This document shows positions 49,684 to 57,730 of a stretch of DNA of 64,000 nucleotides, one piece after another. Source of the stretch: CAXPZW01 sp964221845 (GTDB taxonomy: Bacteria; Bacteroidota; Bacteroidia; Flavobacteriales_D; Sanyastnellaceae). The translations under genes and the position numbers were made by a program. Location: NCBI GenBank assembly GCA_964221845.1, contig CAXPZW010000037.1, positions 17,605 through 81,604 on the forward strand. The letters are read 5' to 3'. The notes beneath the pieces are model-generated. The model worked only from the letters and a program-made list of their open reading frames with translations, searched no databases and was not told the DNA's origin. The first letter of the stretch is position 1. Each line of letters begins with the position of its first letter.

Positions 49684-50424
49684 GTGGCCCAGCGCTACTT
49701 TTTGCATTTGGCGTACGATGGCGCTGCCTACCACGGTTGGCAGCGCCAAAACAACGCCCCGTCGGTCCAGCAAACCTTGGAGCACGCCCTCTCAGTGTAC
49801 TTCCGGGATAAGGTGGCCGTCACGGGCTGTGGTCGTACTGATACCGGTGTACACGCCAGTAGCTACTACGCGCACTTTGATCTAGAAGACCAAGTACAGG
49901 ACCTGGACCAAGCGCGTTTCAAACTCAACAACATCTTGCCGGCAGACATTGCGGTGTTTGCCCTGATCCCTGTGACTGCCGAGGCACATGCGCGCTTTGA
50001 TGCCACGCGGCGAGGGTACGTGTACCACTTGCACACGGCCAAAGATCCCTTTGCGCTCCGGTCAGCACACGTGCATTACACCTTGGATTTGGAAGCGATG
50101 AATGCTGCTGCAGCCCACTTGTTGGAGGTGCGGGATTTTGGTGCGTTTTGCAAAGCAGGGTCCGACGTGAACAACACCCTCTGCGACGTTGTGGAGAGCC
50201 GCTGGACACGCGAGGGGGATCGCTGGACCTATCACATTGCCGCCAATCGCTTCCTGCGAAACATGGTGCGTGCAGCCGTGGGCACCCTCATTGATGTGGG
50301 CCGTGGTTACACTTCCCAGCCTGAATTTGAAGAGATTCTGCGTACCGGCAAACGGAGCAACGCCGGCATGTCGGCACCGGCGCACGGCTTGTTCTTGGCC
50401 GACATCTCCTATCCTTTTTTCTGA
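49684..50424 (+). CDS. truA: tRNA pseudouridine(38-40) synthase
   Basis: Converts uridines 38-40 in the tRNA anticodon arm to pseudouridine. It has 246 residues. It has the N-terminal YFLHLAYDGAAYHGWQRQ, the catalytic Asp in VTGCGRTDTGVHASSY, RFDATRRGYVYHLHT and the C-terminal FLRNMVRAAVGTLIDVGRG. The start is GTG 49684, 7 bp after the upstream stop, so it is probably read from the serine palmitoyltransferase promoter. Confidence 0.96.
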   Translation: MAQRYFLHLAYDGAAYHGWQRQNNAPSVQQTLEHALSVYFRDKVAVTGCGRTDTGVHASSYYAHFDLEDQVQDLDQARFKLNNILPADIAVFALIPVTAEAHARFDATRRGYVYHLHTAKDPFALRSAHVHYTLDLEAMNAAAAHLLEVRDFGAFCKAGSDVNNTLCDVVESRWTREGDRWTYHIAANRFLRNMVRAAVGTLIDVGRGYTSQPEFEEILRTGKRSNAGMSAPAHGLFLADISYPFF

Positions 50425-50453
50425 TTTGCACCCCTTTCGGGTGGTTATATTTG
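50425..50453 (+). promoter_or_regulatory. Promoter TTTG-N17-TATATTTG
   Basis: TTTG at 50425-50428 and TATATTTG at 50446-50453, 17 bases apart and 8 bases before ATG 50462 of the lipoprotein gene. It starts directly after the truA stop. Confidence 0.65.
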
Positions 50454-50461
50454 CAGCAAAC

Positions 50462-51142
50462 ATGCAATCGATGAAGTGGACGGTTTGTGCTGCTGCCTTG
50501 GCAGCTATGGTAACGATTCAGAGTTGCGGCGACGACGCCGTAGACCAAGCGCGTAAGGTGGTCAACCAAACCAACCGCGAACAGCTCGAATTCGGCGGTG
50601 ACCCCATGCCTTCACCCGAAACGATTGAAGCCATGAAGGCCGTGTGTCAATCGTCCATTGCCGCATCCAATGTGCGCGACTGGGACACCCACCTGGACAC
50701 CTATTTGCCAGACGTATTCAACGGTCCAGACGTACGCAAGGGCTGGCTCAACATGGCCCACCACTACGACAGCATCGGCTGGTACACCGAGTACTCCAAA
50801 CTGGACATTCGCTCCATTTCACCTTTGGTGCCATACGACGGTGGCCAGTGCAGCGTGATGAACGCAGACATCGTGCAACGCGTGTACTTTGGTGAGCAGT
50901 TTGCTGGAATCAAGGAGCAATACAGCAACATGATGGAGGAGCGCTTCGGCACCCGTGCAACGGTGAAGTGGGATCCTGAGATTGAAGAATACACGGTTAC
51001 AGGGCGCGAGCATTTCTACGCCTTTCTGCCCGACACCAGCGATGCCATTTACTTGCTGCAGGGCCGCTCTTTGGAAGAGCCGTACATCTCCAGCAAATTC
51101 GAATTGTTGGACTTGCGCCGCTTGATGAGTTACCGCGACTAG
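50462..51142 (+). CDS. Putative lipoprotein, function unknown
   Basis: 226 residues. A short signal (WTVCAAALAAMVTIQSC) ends in a lipobox-like cysteine followed by GDD, which suggests membrane anchoring. The body is of mixed alpha/beta pattern (VCQSSIAASNVRDWDTHLD; YDSIGWYTEYSKLDIRS; FYAFLPDTSDAIYLLQG). I do not recognise a family. It has its own full promoter. Its stop overlaps the stop of the convergent lipoprotein gene by 4 bp. Confidence 0.72.
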   Translation: MQSMKWTVCAAALAAMVTIQSCGDDAVDQARKVVNQTNREQLEFGGDPMPSPETIEAMKAVCQSSIAASNVRDWDTHLDTYLPDVFNGPDVRKGWLNMAHHYDSIGWYTEYSKLDIRSISPLVPYDGGQCSVMNADIVQRVYFGEQFAGIKEQYSNMMEERFGTRATVKWDPEIEEYTVTGREHFYAFLPDTSDAIYLLQGRSLEEPYISSKFELLDLRRLMSYRD

Positions 51143-51846
51143 TCGTCGGTTTCCTGAAGGACTTCCAGGAGTTCTCCGATCACATCGCGCATCCCGGGGT
51201 AATCCACATCTTCAAAGGCCTCAGGCAATGCAAAGCGTGAGGCATCTACCTGTCCCATGTTGACCTCTTTGGCCCGTATGCGCATGCGCATACCAAAGTG
51301 CTCGATGTCGTACCCGAGGAGAAACTCATCCAAGGCGTGGTACTGGTTACACCAGTTGGGATCGTGAATGGGAATGTCGGCCGTGTGCCACAGCTCAATG
51401 GGAGGCACAGAATCGATGATGAACTCAGCCATGGTCAGCGTACAGGTGTAGCCAGCGATGGTCGTGGTAGAGTCCGTAGGAAAGAGCTTGACCCTTGGGG
51501 TGTCGTCCAACATTAGGCCAATGCCCAGCGAATCCAAAGTCACGTGGTACTTGCCTTTGTTGGTTTTGAGGTATTGGTCAAAGACCTTCTGACGGTTGTT
51601 GACGATGAACTGGTTGCTGACAATGCCGCTCATGGCTTCCAACAGTCCTGTGACTTGATCCCCGCGGAAGGCCACTTCCATTTCTTCGGGGTAGATGTAT
51701 TGCAACAGGTCGTTTTGGTTGAAGGGGAAGGACACGTCGTAGGTGATCAGTCCTTGCGGCACTTCTTCTTTCGGAGCGTCGTTGCATCCGATTCCAAACA
51801 ACAGGGCGGCGCCCAGGAGTGGGGCCAGGCTGGCTTTCAACATCAT
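51139..51846 (-). CDS. Putative lipoprotein, function unknown
   Basis: 235 residues. The lipoprotein signal (KASLAPLLGAALLFGIGC) is followed by NDAPKEE. The mature protein has LITYDVSFPFNQNDLLQYIYP, then a beta-rich region (VTLDSLGIGLMLDDTPRV; IAGYTCTLTMAEFII). The segment GYTCxxTxxEF resembles DUF4412-like or GLPGLI-like proteins, but the match is too weak to assign. ATG 51846 or 51843 starts it. The 185 bp to argS hold no further gene. Confidence 0.7.
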   Translation of the reverse strand: MMLKASLAPLLGAALLFGIGCNDAPKEEVPQGLITYDVSFPFNQNDLLQYIYPEEMEVAFRGDQVTGLLEAMSGIVSNQFIVNNRQKVFDQYLKTNKGKYHVTLDSLGIGLMLDDTPRVKLFPTDSTTTIAGYTCTLTMAEFIIDSVPPIELWHTADIPIHDPNWCNQYHALDEFLLGYDIEHFGMRMRIRAKEVNMGQVDASRFALPEAFEDVDYPGMRDVIGELLEVLQETDD

Positions 51847-52031
51847 GGTTTAAAGGTCTTGCGCGAAGTTGGGTAATTGTCAGCTGAAATCACCCCGGCA
51901 AGGTGGGAGTTTATGAGTGTACGGACGTGGATATCGCGCGAAATTCTTGTGTGGGAAAGCGCTGACATGCCCTGTGAAACTCACCGACCTGTTGTGTGGG
52001 TGGAGACGCCCAAAATGTGGAAATTCGCGGC

Positions 52032-53825
52032 ATGAATGCACCAGCTGCGATGTACACAACCTTGAGCAATGCTGTGGTGGCCGCCGTTCGTGACCTCTAC
52101 GGCGCCGAAGTGACCACCGACACGGTTCAAATCCAAAAGACCCGTAAAGAATTTGAAGGCCACTTTACCGTGGTGGTGTTCCCCTACGTGAAAATGGCCC
52201 GCACTGCCCCTCACTTGGCCGCCGAGGCCATTGGCGCGCACGTGCAGGAGCACTGCCCGCTCGTGGAGCGCTACGGCGTTGTCAAAGGTTTTTTGAACCT
52301 GGTGCTCACCGGTGATTACTGGAACGGCTTCCTCACCCAGGCCATGGCCGACGCCCGTTTTGGGTTTGCCGAGCCCGGTTCCAAACCGCTGGTGATGGTG
52401 GAGTACTCTTCGCCCAATACCAACAAGCCGCTGCACTTGGGCCACTTGCGCAACAACTTCTTGGGGTACGCCGTGGCGCGCATCTTGGAGGCAGTAGGGC
52501 ACGACGTGCAAAAGGTGCAAATCATCAACGACCGCGGCATTCACATTTGCAAGTCCATGGTGGCTTGGCAGCGCTATGGAGACGGGGAAACGCCCGAGTC
52601 CAGCGGTATCAAAGGTGACCACCTGGTGGGCAAGTACTATGTGCGCTTTGACAAAGAGTACAAAGCCCAAGTCAACGCCCTGATCGAAAGCGGCATCGAC
52701 GCCGACAAAGCCGAGCAACAAGCCGAGCTGCTCCAAGCAGCGCGTGAAATGCTGGTCAAGTGGGAGAACAAAGACCCTGAAATCGTGGCCCTTTGGGAGA
52801 CCATGAACAGCTGGGTGTACGCTGGGTTTGACGCCACCTACACCGAAATGGGGGTGGACTTCGACAAGCTCTACTACGAGAGCAACACCTACCTCACCGG
52901 CAAGGACGAAGTGCTCAAAGGCTTGGACGCCGGCGCCTTCTACGAACGTGAAGACGGCTCCATTTGGGTGGACCTGACCGAAGACGGGTTGGACGAAAAA
53001 CTCCTGCTCCGCAAAGACGGCACGGCCGTGTACATGACCCAAGACATCGGTACAGCTATTTTGCGGTACCGCGATTTCCCCGGGCTGTCGTACCAGATCT
53101 ACACGGTGGGCAATGAGCAGGAATACCACTTCAAGGTGCTCTTCCTCATCCTTGATAAACTAGGCTTCGAAAACGCCAAGAGCAACTACCACCTCAGCTA
53201 CGGCATGGTGGAACTGCCCGAAGGCAAAATGAAATCCCGTGAGGGCACCGTGGTGGACGCCGACGACCTCTTGCGCGAAATGCGCGACACCGCCAAGTCC
53301 ATCACCGAGGAGCTCGGCAAACTCGACGGGGTGTCTGAAGAGGAAAAAGACGCGCTCTACAAAACCATTGGTTACGGCTCACTGAAGTACTTCCTGCTGC
53401 GCGTAGACCCGCGCCGTGGCATGCAATTCGACCCCAAGGAGTCGGTGGATTTCAGTGGCAACACCGGTTCTTACCTGCAGTACAACTACGTGCGTACCCG
53501 CGCGCTGCTGCGCAAGTATGGCCAAACCCCGCAAGGCCCGTTCAACATCGCCGACCTCACCGAAGGCGAGATGGACCTGCTGCGCAAATTCCACGATTTC
53601 CCAGAAGTATTGGCCGAGGCGGCCCAGAGTTACAACCCAAGCGTGCTGTGCACCTACGGTTACGAGCTCGTAAAAACCTACGCCAGCTTCTACCAAGCCA
53701 ACCCGATTTTGGACGATGCCAATCCCGAGCGCACGGCATTCCGTGTGGCGTTGTCGGCCAAAATGGGCGACATCCTGAAGTCAGCCATGGAGCTGTTGGG
53801 CATGGGCATGCCCGAGCGCATGTAA
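52032..53825 (+). CDS. argS: Arginyl-tRNA synthetase
   Basis: Class I aminoacyl-tRNA synthetase, cytosolic. It has 597 residues. It has the N-terminal ArgRS domain (HFTVVVFPYVKMARTAPHLA), then SSPNTNKPLHLGHLRNN with the HIGH-type motif HLGH, and the second signature GKMKSREGTVVDADDLL, the KMSK equivalent in its usual Bacteroidota form. The C-terminal anticodon-binding domain ends in SAMELLGMGMPERM. ATG 52032 gives the correct N-terminus; the frame is open to 51996. Confidence 0.97.
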   Translation: MNAPAAMYTTLSNAVVAAVRDLYGAEVTTDTVQIQKTRKEFEGHFTVVVFPYVKMARTAPHLAAEAIGAHVQEHCPLVERYGVVKGFLNLVLTGDYWNGFLTQAMADARFGFAEPGSKPLVMVEYSSPNTNKPLHLGHLRNNFLGYAVARILEAVGHDVQKVQIINDRGIHICKSMVAWQRYGDGETPESSGIKGDHLVGKYYVRFDKEYKAQVNALIESGIDADKAEQQAELLQAAREMLVKWENKDPEIVALWETMNSWVYAGFDATYTEMGVDFDKLYYESNTYLTGKDEVLKGLDAGAFYEREDGSIWVDLTEDGLDEKLLLRKDGTAVYMTQDIGTAILRYRDFPGLSYQIYTVGNEQEYHFKVLFLILDKLGFENAKSNYHLSYGMVELPEGKMKSREGTVVDADDLLREMRDTAKSITEELGKLDGVSEEEKDALYKTIGYGSLKYFLLRVDPRRGMQFDPKESVDFSGNTGSYLQYNYVRTRALLRKYGQTPQGPFNIADLTEGEMDLLRKFHDFPEVLAEAAQSYNPSVLCTYGYELVKTYASFYQANPILDDANPERTAFRVALSAKMGDILKSAMELLGMGMPERM

Positions 53826-53832
53826 TTCCTGC

Positions 53833-55905
53833 TTAGTGTTGAACCACCAGTTGCAAGGCTGAGCGGCGCTCACCTTGCACCACCTCAACGGTGTAGGTGC
53901 CTTCGGCCAAGTCGGTGGTGGTAAACAGCCCCGATCCTTGGAGCTGGAAGGCCATGGCCACACGCCCTTGAGCATCGCGTACAGTCACGTCTGCCGTGCC
54001 GGGTTGGGCCAGTTCGATCCAGCATTTGTGGTTGGCCGGGTTAGGGAACAGGGATTCCACCGCAGCGTTCAGTTCTTCGATGCCTACCACAATGGAAATC
54101 TCGATGCACACCTCGCCTGAGCAGCCTTCGTCCCAGGTGTCGGTGACGCACAAGGTGCCAGTGCCTTCATCTTCCCAAACCACGAGGGTTTCGCCATCAT
54201 TGGGGTCGTCGTCGGCGATGATTTCACCAGAAGTGATGGACCATGTTAAGTTGCCAGAAGCGGTGGTGATGTAGGTGTAGAGTACCTCCTCGGCTAACCC
54301 TACCGGATCAATGGTATACTCAAGCACAGGATCATCGAATTGGCCAGCTTCCCAGAAGTAGCACGAACCGTCATCATCCGTGGCGGCTTCGTCGTAGTTG
54401 CAGGCTTCCGCATCGTTGCAACCGGCCACTTCCAACTCATCGCACACACCATCCTCGTCGGCATCGTTCAGGCAGTTGCCGTCGCAGTCGTAGAACTCAT
54501 CGGGGTAAACGCAGATGAAGTCGTTTTCGGTGGCTTGGTCGTCGTAGTTACAGGCCAAGGGGTCGGTGCAGCCCAGGATTTCGAGTTCGTCGCACACGCC
54601 GTCCTCGTCGGTGTCGTTGAGGCAGGCGCCTTCGCAGTCATAGAACTCTTCGGCGTAGACGCAAGAGGCGTTGTCCTCGGTGGCTTCGGCGTTGTAGTTG
54701 CAGGCCACCTCGTCGGTACATCCCGGCAGAGAAGTGACGTTCAGCTTGAGCACAAACATGCCGTTTTGGATGTCGCTCACCACAATGTTTCCGCTGGGGA
54801 AGTAGGGGTAGTTGCTCCAAGTTCCGGTAAAGCCCGGGGCATCGGTGCTGGGGATGATGTCGAAGTACGCCAGTTGGCTCAGGTTGCCGGCAGCCACATC
54901 CGAAATGTCCAGGATGCGCAGGCCACTGCGGTAGTTGCTTTGGTACAGCAGGTTGCCCAATACGTAGTGGTTGTGGTCAATGGAGGTGTTGTCCGAAACG
55001 TAAGTGTCCAGGTGGAAGGGGTTGTCCAAATCCTCCATGTTGAAGATGAAGGTGGAGGTGTTGACCCCGTTGTTGAGCTCGTCGGTTTCGTCGTTGCTCA
55101 TGAAAAAGCGGTGGTCTTCGGTGAGCCAGCCCTGGTGCACGTAGCCCACGTTGTCGTAGGTCACCTGGCTGATTTCCTGCATGTCGGTGGGGTCAGACAT
55201 GTCCACAATGGCGATGTAGTCGGCGTTGCAGCAAAACGCGATTTGCTTGCCTTGGTAATCGGTGTCGGGACCGTTGTAAATCACCACCTGCGCATCGTGG
55301 GTGTAGCCCGACTCTTCCCAGGTGCCCAAAATGGTGGGGTTGAGCGGGTTGTTGATGTTGACCACGTGCAAACCGCCGCCTGCGGTGTTGGTGCCCACGC
55401 CAATGGCGTGACCGGTTTCTTCGTTGATCACGATGTTGTGCGCGCGTCCGAAACCGTCGTAGTGGGCGTCGGCCTCAAACTCGGTAGGGATGATAAGGAG
55501 TGGGTCCACCAGCTTGGTGAGGTCCATGATCTGCATGCCGTGTCCTGTGAATTCGCTGACCACAAAGACGTAGTTGTTGAACACCTTGGCGTCGCGCCAG
55601 GTGTTGTTGCCTTCGATGAACGAGGGCAAGGTGCCCAGGTACACCGGATTCAACGGATCGGTCACTTCCACGAAGGCCGTGCCCGAGCGCAAGCACAGGA
55701 TGGCAAATTCACGCCCGCTGTCTGGATCCACCCAACCCCAGATGTCGTTGGTGCCGGTGGGGCTGCCCAAGTCTTCCAGGGGGATGAAGGACATCAAGTC
55801 GATGTTCTCACAAGGGTAGATGTCCGCAAAGCCCGATTCACAAGGAGTTTGGGCAAAGAGGGTAGAAGCGCTCACCAGCGCCAGCAAGGTCAGAAATCGT
55901 CGCAT
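53833..55905 (-). CDS. Choice-of-anchor B secreted protein with Cys repeats and T9SS type A domain
   Basis: 690 residues. A signal peptide (FLTLLALVSASTLFAQ) leads a roughly 390-residue beta-propeller-like choice-of-anchor B domain (WGWVDPDSGREFAILCLRSG; GYTHDAQVVIYNGPDTDYQG; HQGWLTEDHRFFMSNDE). Three tandem units of about 46 residues follow, each with GCTDxxACNY, an acidic Cys motif and YDCxGxCLND (about residues 394-520). A type A sorting domain (LFPNPANHKCWIELAQPG; LAEGTYTVEVVQGER) ends the protein. It would be exported by T9SS to the cell surface. It is a tandem paralogue of the next gene. Confidence 0.9.
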   Translation of the reverse strand: MRRFLTLLALVSASTLFAQTPCESGFADIYPCENIDLMSFIPLEDLGSPTGTNDIWGWVDPDSGREFAILCLRSGTAFVEVTDPLNPVYLGTLPSFIEGNNTWRDAKVFNNYVFVVSEFTGHGMQIMDLTKLVDPLLIIPTEFEADAHYDGFGRAHNIVINEETGHAIGVGTNTAGGGLHVVNINNPLNPTILGTWEESGYTHDAQVVIYNGPDTDYQGKQIAFCCNADYIAIVDMSDPTDMQEISQVTYDNVGYVHQGWLTEDHRFFMSNDETDELNNGVNTSTFIFNMEDLDNPFHLDTYVSDNTSIDHNHYVLGNLLYQSNYRSGLRILDISDVAAGNLSQLAYFDIIPSTDAPGFTGTWSNYPYFPSGNIVVSDIQNGMFVLKLNVTSLPGCTDEVACNYNAEATEDNASCVYAEEFYDCEGACLNDTDEDGVCDELEILGCTDPLACNYDDQATENDFICVYPDEFYDCDGNCLNDADEDGVCDELEVAGCNDAEACNYDEAATDDDGSCYFWEAGQFDDPVLEYTIDPVGLAEEVLYTYITTASGNLTWSITSGEIIADDDPNDGETLVVWEDEGTGTLCVTDTWDEGCSGEVCIEISIVVGIEELNAAVESLFPNPANHKCWIELAQPGTADVTVRDAQGRVAMAFQLQGSGLFTTTDLAEGTYTVEVVQGERRSALQLVVQH
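54345..54725 (-). repeat. Three tandem protein-coding repeats (GCTDxxACNY type)
   Basis: Units of about 46 codons inside the secreted protein gene share ACNY, YDCxGxCLND and DEDGVCDELE at protein level and long stretches at DNA level. A single unit of the same type is found in the AT-rich heme lipoprotein near 21750-21840. Confidence 0.8.
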
Positions 55906-55934
55906 GCGTCACGTTTGCGTGCAAGGTACCACAA

Positions 55935-57389
55935 TCAGGGCTGTTTGATCAGTCGCTGAGTGCCGTAGGTTTCGACCTGGATGGTGTACATGCCAGCGGC
56001 CCAATCGGCCAAAGGAATGGTGGTCACAGGCTGCAGCGCAGGTGCAATCTCGGTTTCCCAAACCACTTGGCCAGCGAGGTTGACCGCGCGTACTTGCAGT
56101 GGGGTAGCGGTGTGGAAGCCGTTGAAACGGATTTCAGCGTTGCCCGCGGCTGGGTTGGGAGACAGGTTGAACGTGGGGTTGACTACGGTGTTTTCTTCCA
56201 CGTTCAAGGCTGCGATGGCATCGTAATCAGGAGCCAACAGAAACAGGCCGTTGAACATGTCGCAGGCCACCAGCACGCCGCTTTCGAAGTAGGGGTAGCA
56301 GTTCCACACGCCGGTGTAACCGGGGCCGCTTTCAAACGGAGCGGTGTCAAAGTAACCCACTTCGCTCAAGCTGGCCGAGGCCGCGTCGTCGATGTGCAGG
56401 ATGCGCACGCCGCTGCGGTAGTTGCCGGCAATCACCAGGTCGCCCAAGGTGTAGAGGTTGTGGTCCGATGAGGTGGTTTCTGCCTCGTAGAAGCCTACGT
56501 AGGTGGGGTTTTCCAAATCCTGCACGTCAAACACGTGGGTGCGGGTGTAGGGCGCCACGCCGGAGTTCTCGTCGATTTCGTCGTCGAGGATGAAGTAGCG
56601 GTGGTCTTCGGTCAGCCAGCCTTGGTGAGCGTAGACGTTGCCGGGGTAGGTGGTCTTGCCGAGCATCTGGCAATCGCTCTTGTCGGTGCAGTCGACCAAG
56701 GTGAGTTCGTCTTCGTTGCACGCAAAGGCCACCTCGTCGCCCACGTGCTCTTGGTCGGGACCGGTGTAGATCACCACTTGGGCGTCGTGCGTGTAGCCGT
56801 CTTCGCTGAAGGTGCCGGCAATCACCGGGTTGAGCGGATCGTTGATGTCCACGATGTGCAGACCGCCTGCAGCTGTAGTGGTCCCTACGCCGTAGGCAAA
56901 GCCGCTCTCCTCGCAGATGGCGATGTTGTGCGCGCTGCCAAACCCGTCGTAGTGGGCGGTTTCTTCGAATTCCACCGGAGGGTTCTCTACGTTCAGCAAT
57001 TGCTCCAGGTCAAACACTTGCATGCCGTGGTCGCCGGCTTCGGAAACGATGAATGCATAGTGGTCAAACACCTTCATGTCGCGCCACAGGATGGCGGTGG
57101 TATGGGTAGGCAGGTTGCCGAGGTACACCGCGTTGTTGGCGTCGGTGATTTCCATGAAGGAGGTGCCGTCTGAACGGCCAATGATGGCGAATTCACGTCC
57201 CGATTCAGGGTCGGTCCAGCCCCAGTTGTCGCTGAGGTTGACGCCACCACCAATGTCCGAGATGGGGTAGTGGGCAATCAGGTCTACGTTTTCGCAAGGG
57301 TAGCCGCCGGCTTCGCCGTCGACACAAGGGGTTTGAGCGCTAGCGCCCAGGGCCGCGATGGCGACCGCAAGGGTAAAAAGATGTTTCAT
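55935..57389 (-). CDS. Choice-of-anchor B secreted protein with T9SS type A domain (paralogue)
   Basis: 484 residues. The signal peptide (LFTLAVAIAALGASAQ) is followed by TPCVDGEAGGYPCENVDLIA and the same propeller-like domain as its neighbour (WGWTDPESGREFAIIGRSDG; GYTHDAQVVIYTGPDQEHVG; HQGWLTEDHRYFILDDE). It lacks the Cys repeats and passes directly to a type A sorting domain (LSPNPAAGNAEIRFNGF; WAAGMYTIQVETYG). The two genes lie 29 bp apart on one strand, so they are a tandem duplication that gained or lost the repeat insert. The ligand or activity of this family is unknown. Confidence 0.9.
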   Translation of the reverse strand: MKHLFTLAVAIAALGASAQTPCVDGEAGGYPCENVDLIAHYPISDIGGGVNLSDNWGWTDPESGREFAIIGRSDGTSFMEITDANNAVYLGNLPTHTTAILWRDMKVFDHYAFIVSEAGDHGMQVFDLEQLLNVENPPVEFEETAHYDGFGSAHNIAICEESGFAYGVGTTTAAGGLHIVDINDPLNPVIAGTFSEDGYTHDAQVVIYTGPDQEHVGDEVAFACNEDELTLVDCTDKSDCQMLGKTTYPGNVYAHQGWLTEDHRYFILDDEIDENSGVAPYTRTHVFDVQDLENPTYVGFYEAETTSSDHNLYTLGDLVIAGNYRSGVRILHIDDAASASLSEVGYFDTAPFESGPGYTGVWNCYPYFESGVLVACDMFNGLFLLAPDYDAIAALNVEENTVVNPTFNLSPNPAAGNAEIRFNGFHTATPLQVRAVNLAGQVVWETEIAPALQPVTTIPLADWAAGMYTIQVETYGTQRLIKQP

Positions 57390-57407
57390 TTCCAGGGTTG
57401 CAGGTTG

Positions 57408-57665
57408 TTACCAGTTTTCGCTCTGGCGCTCCAATTCGCGCAGCGTGAGGTACTCACCGCCACGAATGTCCATTTCTGCTTGGACAATTCCACGCACAAA
57501 TCGGCTCTTGATTACATCTCCACCGGCTGCATTGAAGCCAATAACACGGGTGTCACTGTCTTTGGCATAGGCCAGCTCTGTCATGCGGTGGTGCATGTCT
57601 TCGAGCAGGTGGGGATCTTCCAATTCGGCGATCCAGCGGATCAGTTCAAGCTTGAGTTTTTCCAC
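57408..57665 (-). CDS. Antitoxin-like small protein without a toxin neighbour
   Basis: 85 residues. The opening MEKLKLELIRWIAELEDPHL and the C-terminal pattern DIRGGEYLTLRELERQSENW resemble Bacteroidota antitoxins of addiction modules, in which a helical DNA-binding part is followed by a GxxxTxxE tail. No RelE/ParE toxin follows; the next gene is the secreted protein, 18 bp away. It may be a solitary antitoxin or a regulator of another kind. It begins at ATG 57665 just beyond a hairpin that ends the upstream peptidase transcript. Confidence 0.6.
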   Translation of the reverse strand: MEKLKLELIRWIAELEDPHLLEDMHHRMTELAYAKDSDTRVIGFNAAGGDVIKSRFVRGIVQAEMDIRGGEYLTLRELERQSENW

Positions 57666-57685
57666 GTCAGAACACTAGGTATACA

Positions 57686-57717
57686 AAGGCGGGCACAGGA
57701 ACCCCCATGCCCGCCTT
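57686..57717 (-). terminator. Intrinsic terminator after the DPP III gene
   Basis: AAGGCGGGCA (57686-57695) and TGCCCGCCTT (57708-57717) form a perfect 10-bp stem with a 12-base loop. On the minus strand it is followed by TTGTATACC, a weak T tract. Confidence 0.65.
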
Positions 57718-57730
57718 CGAAGTTCGGTTT

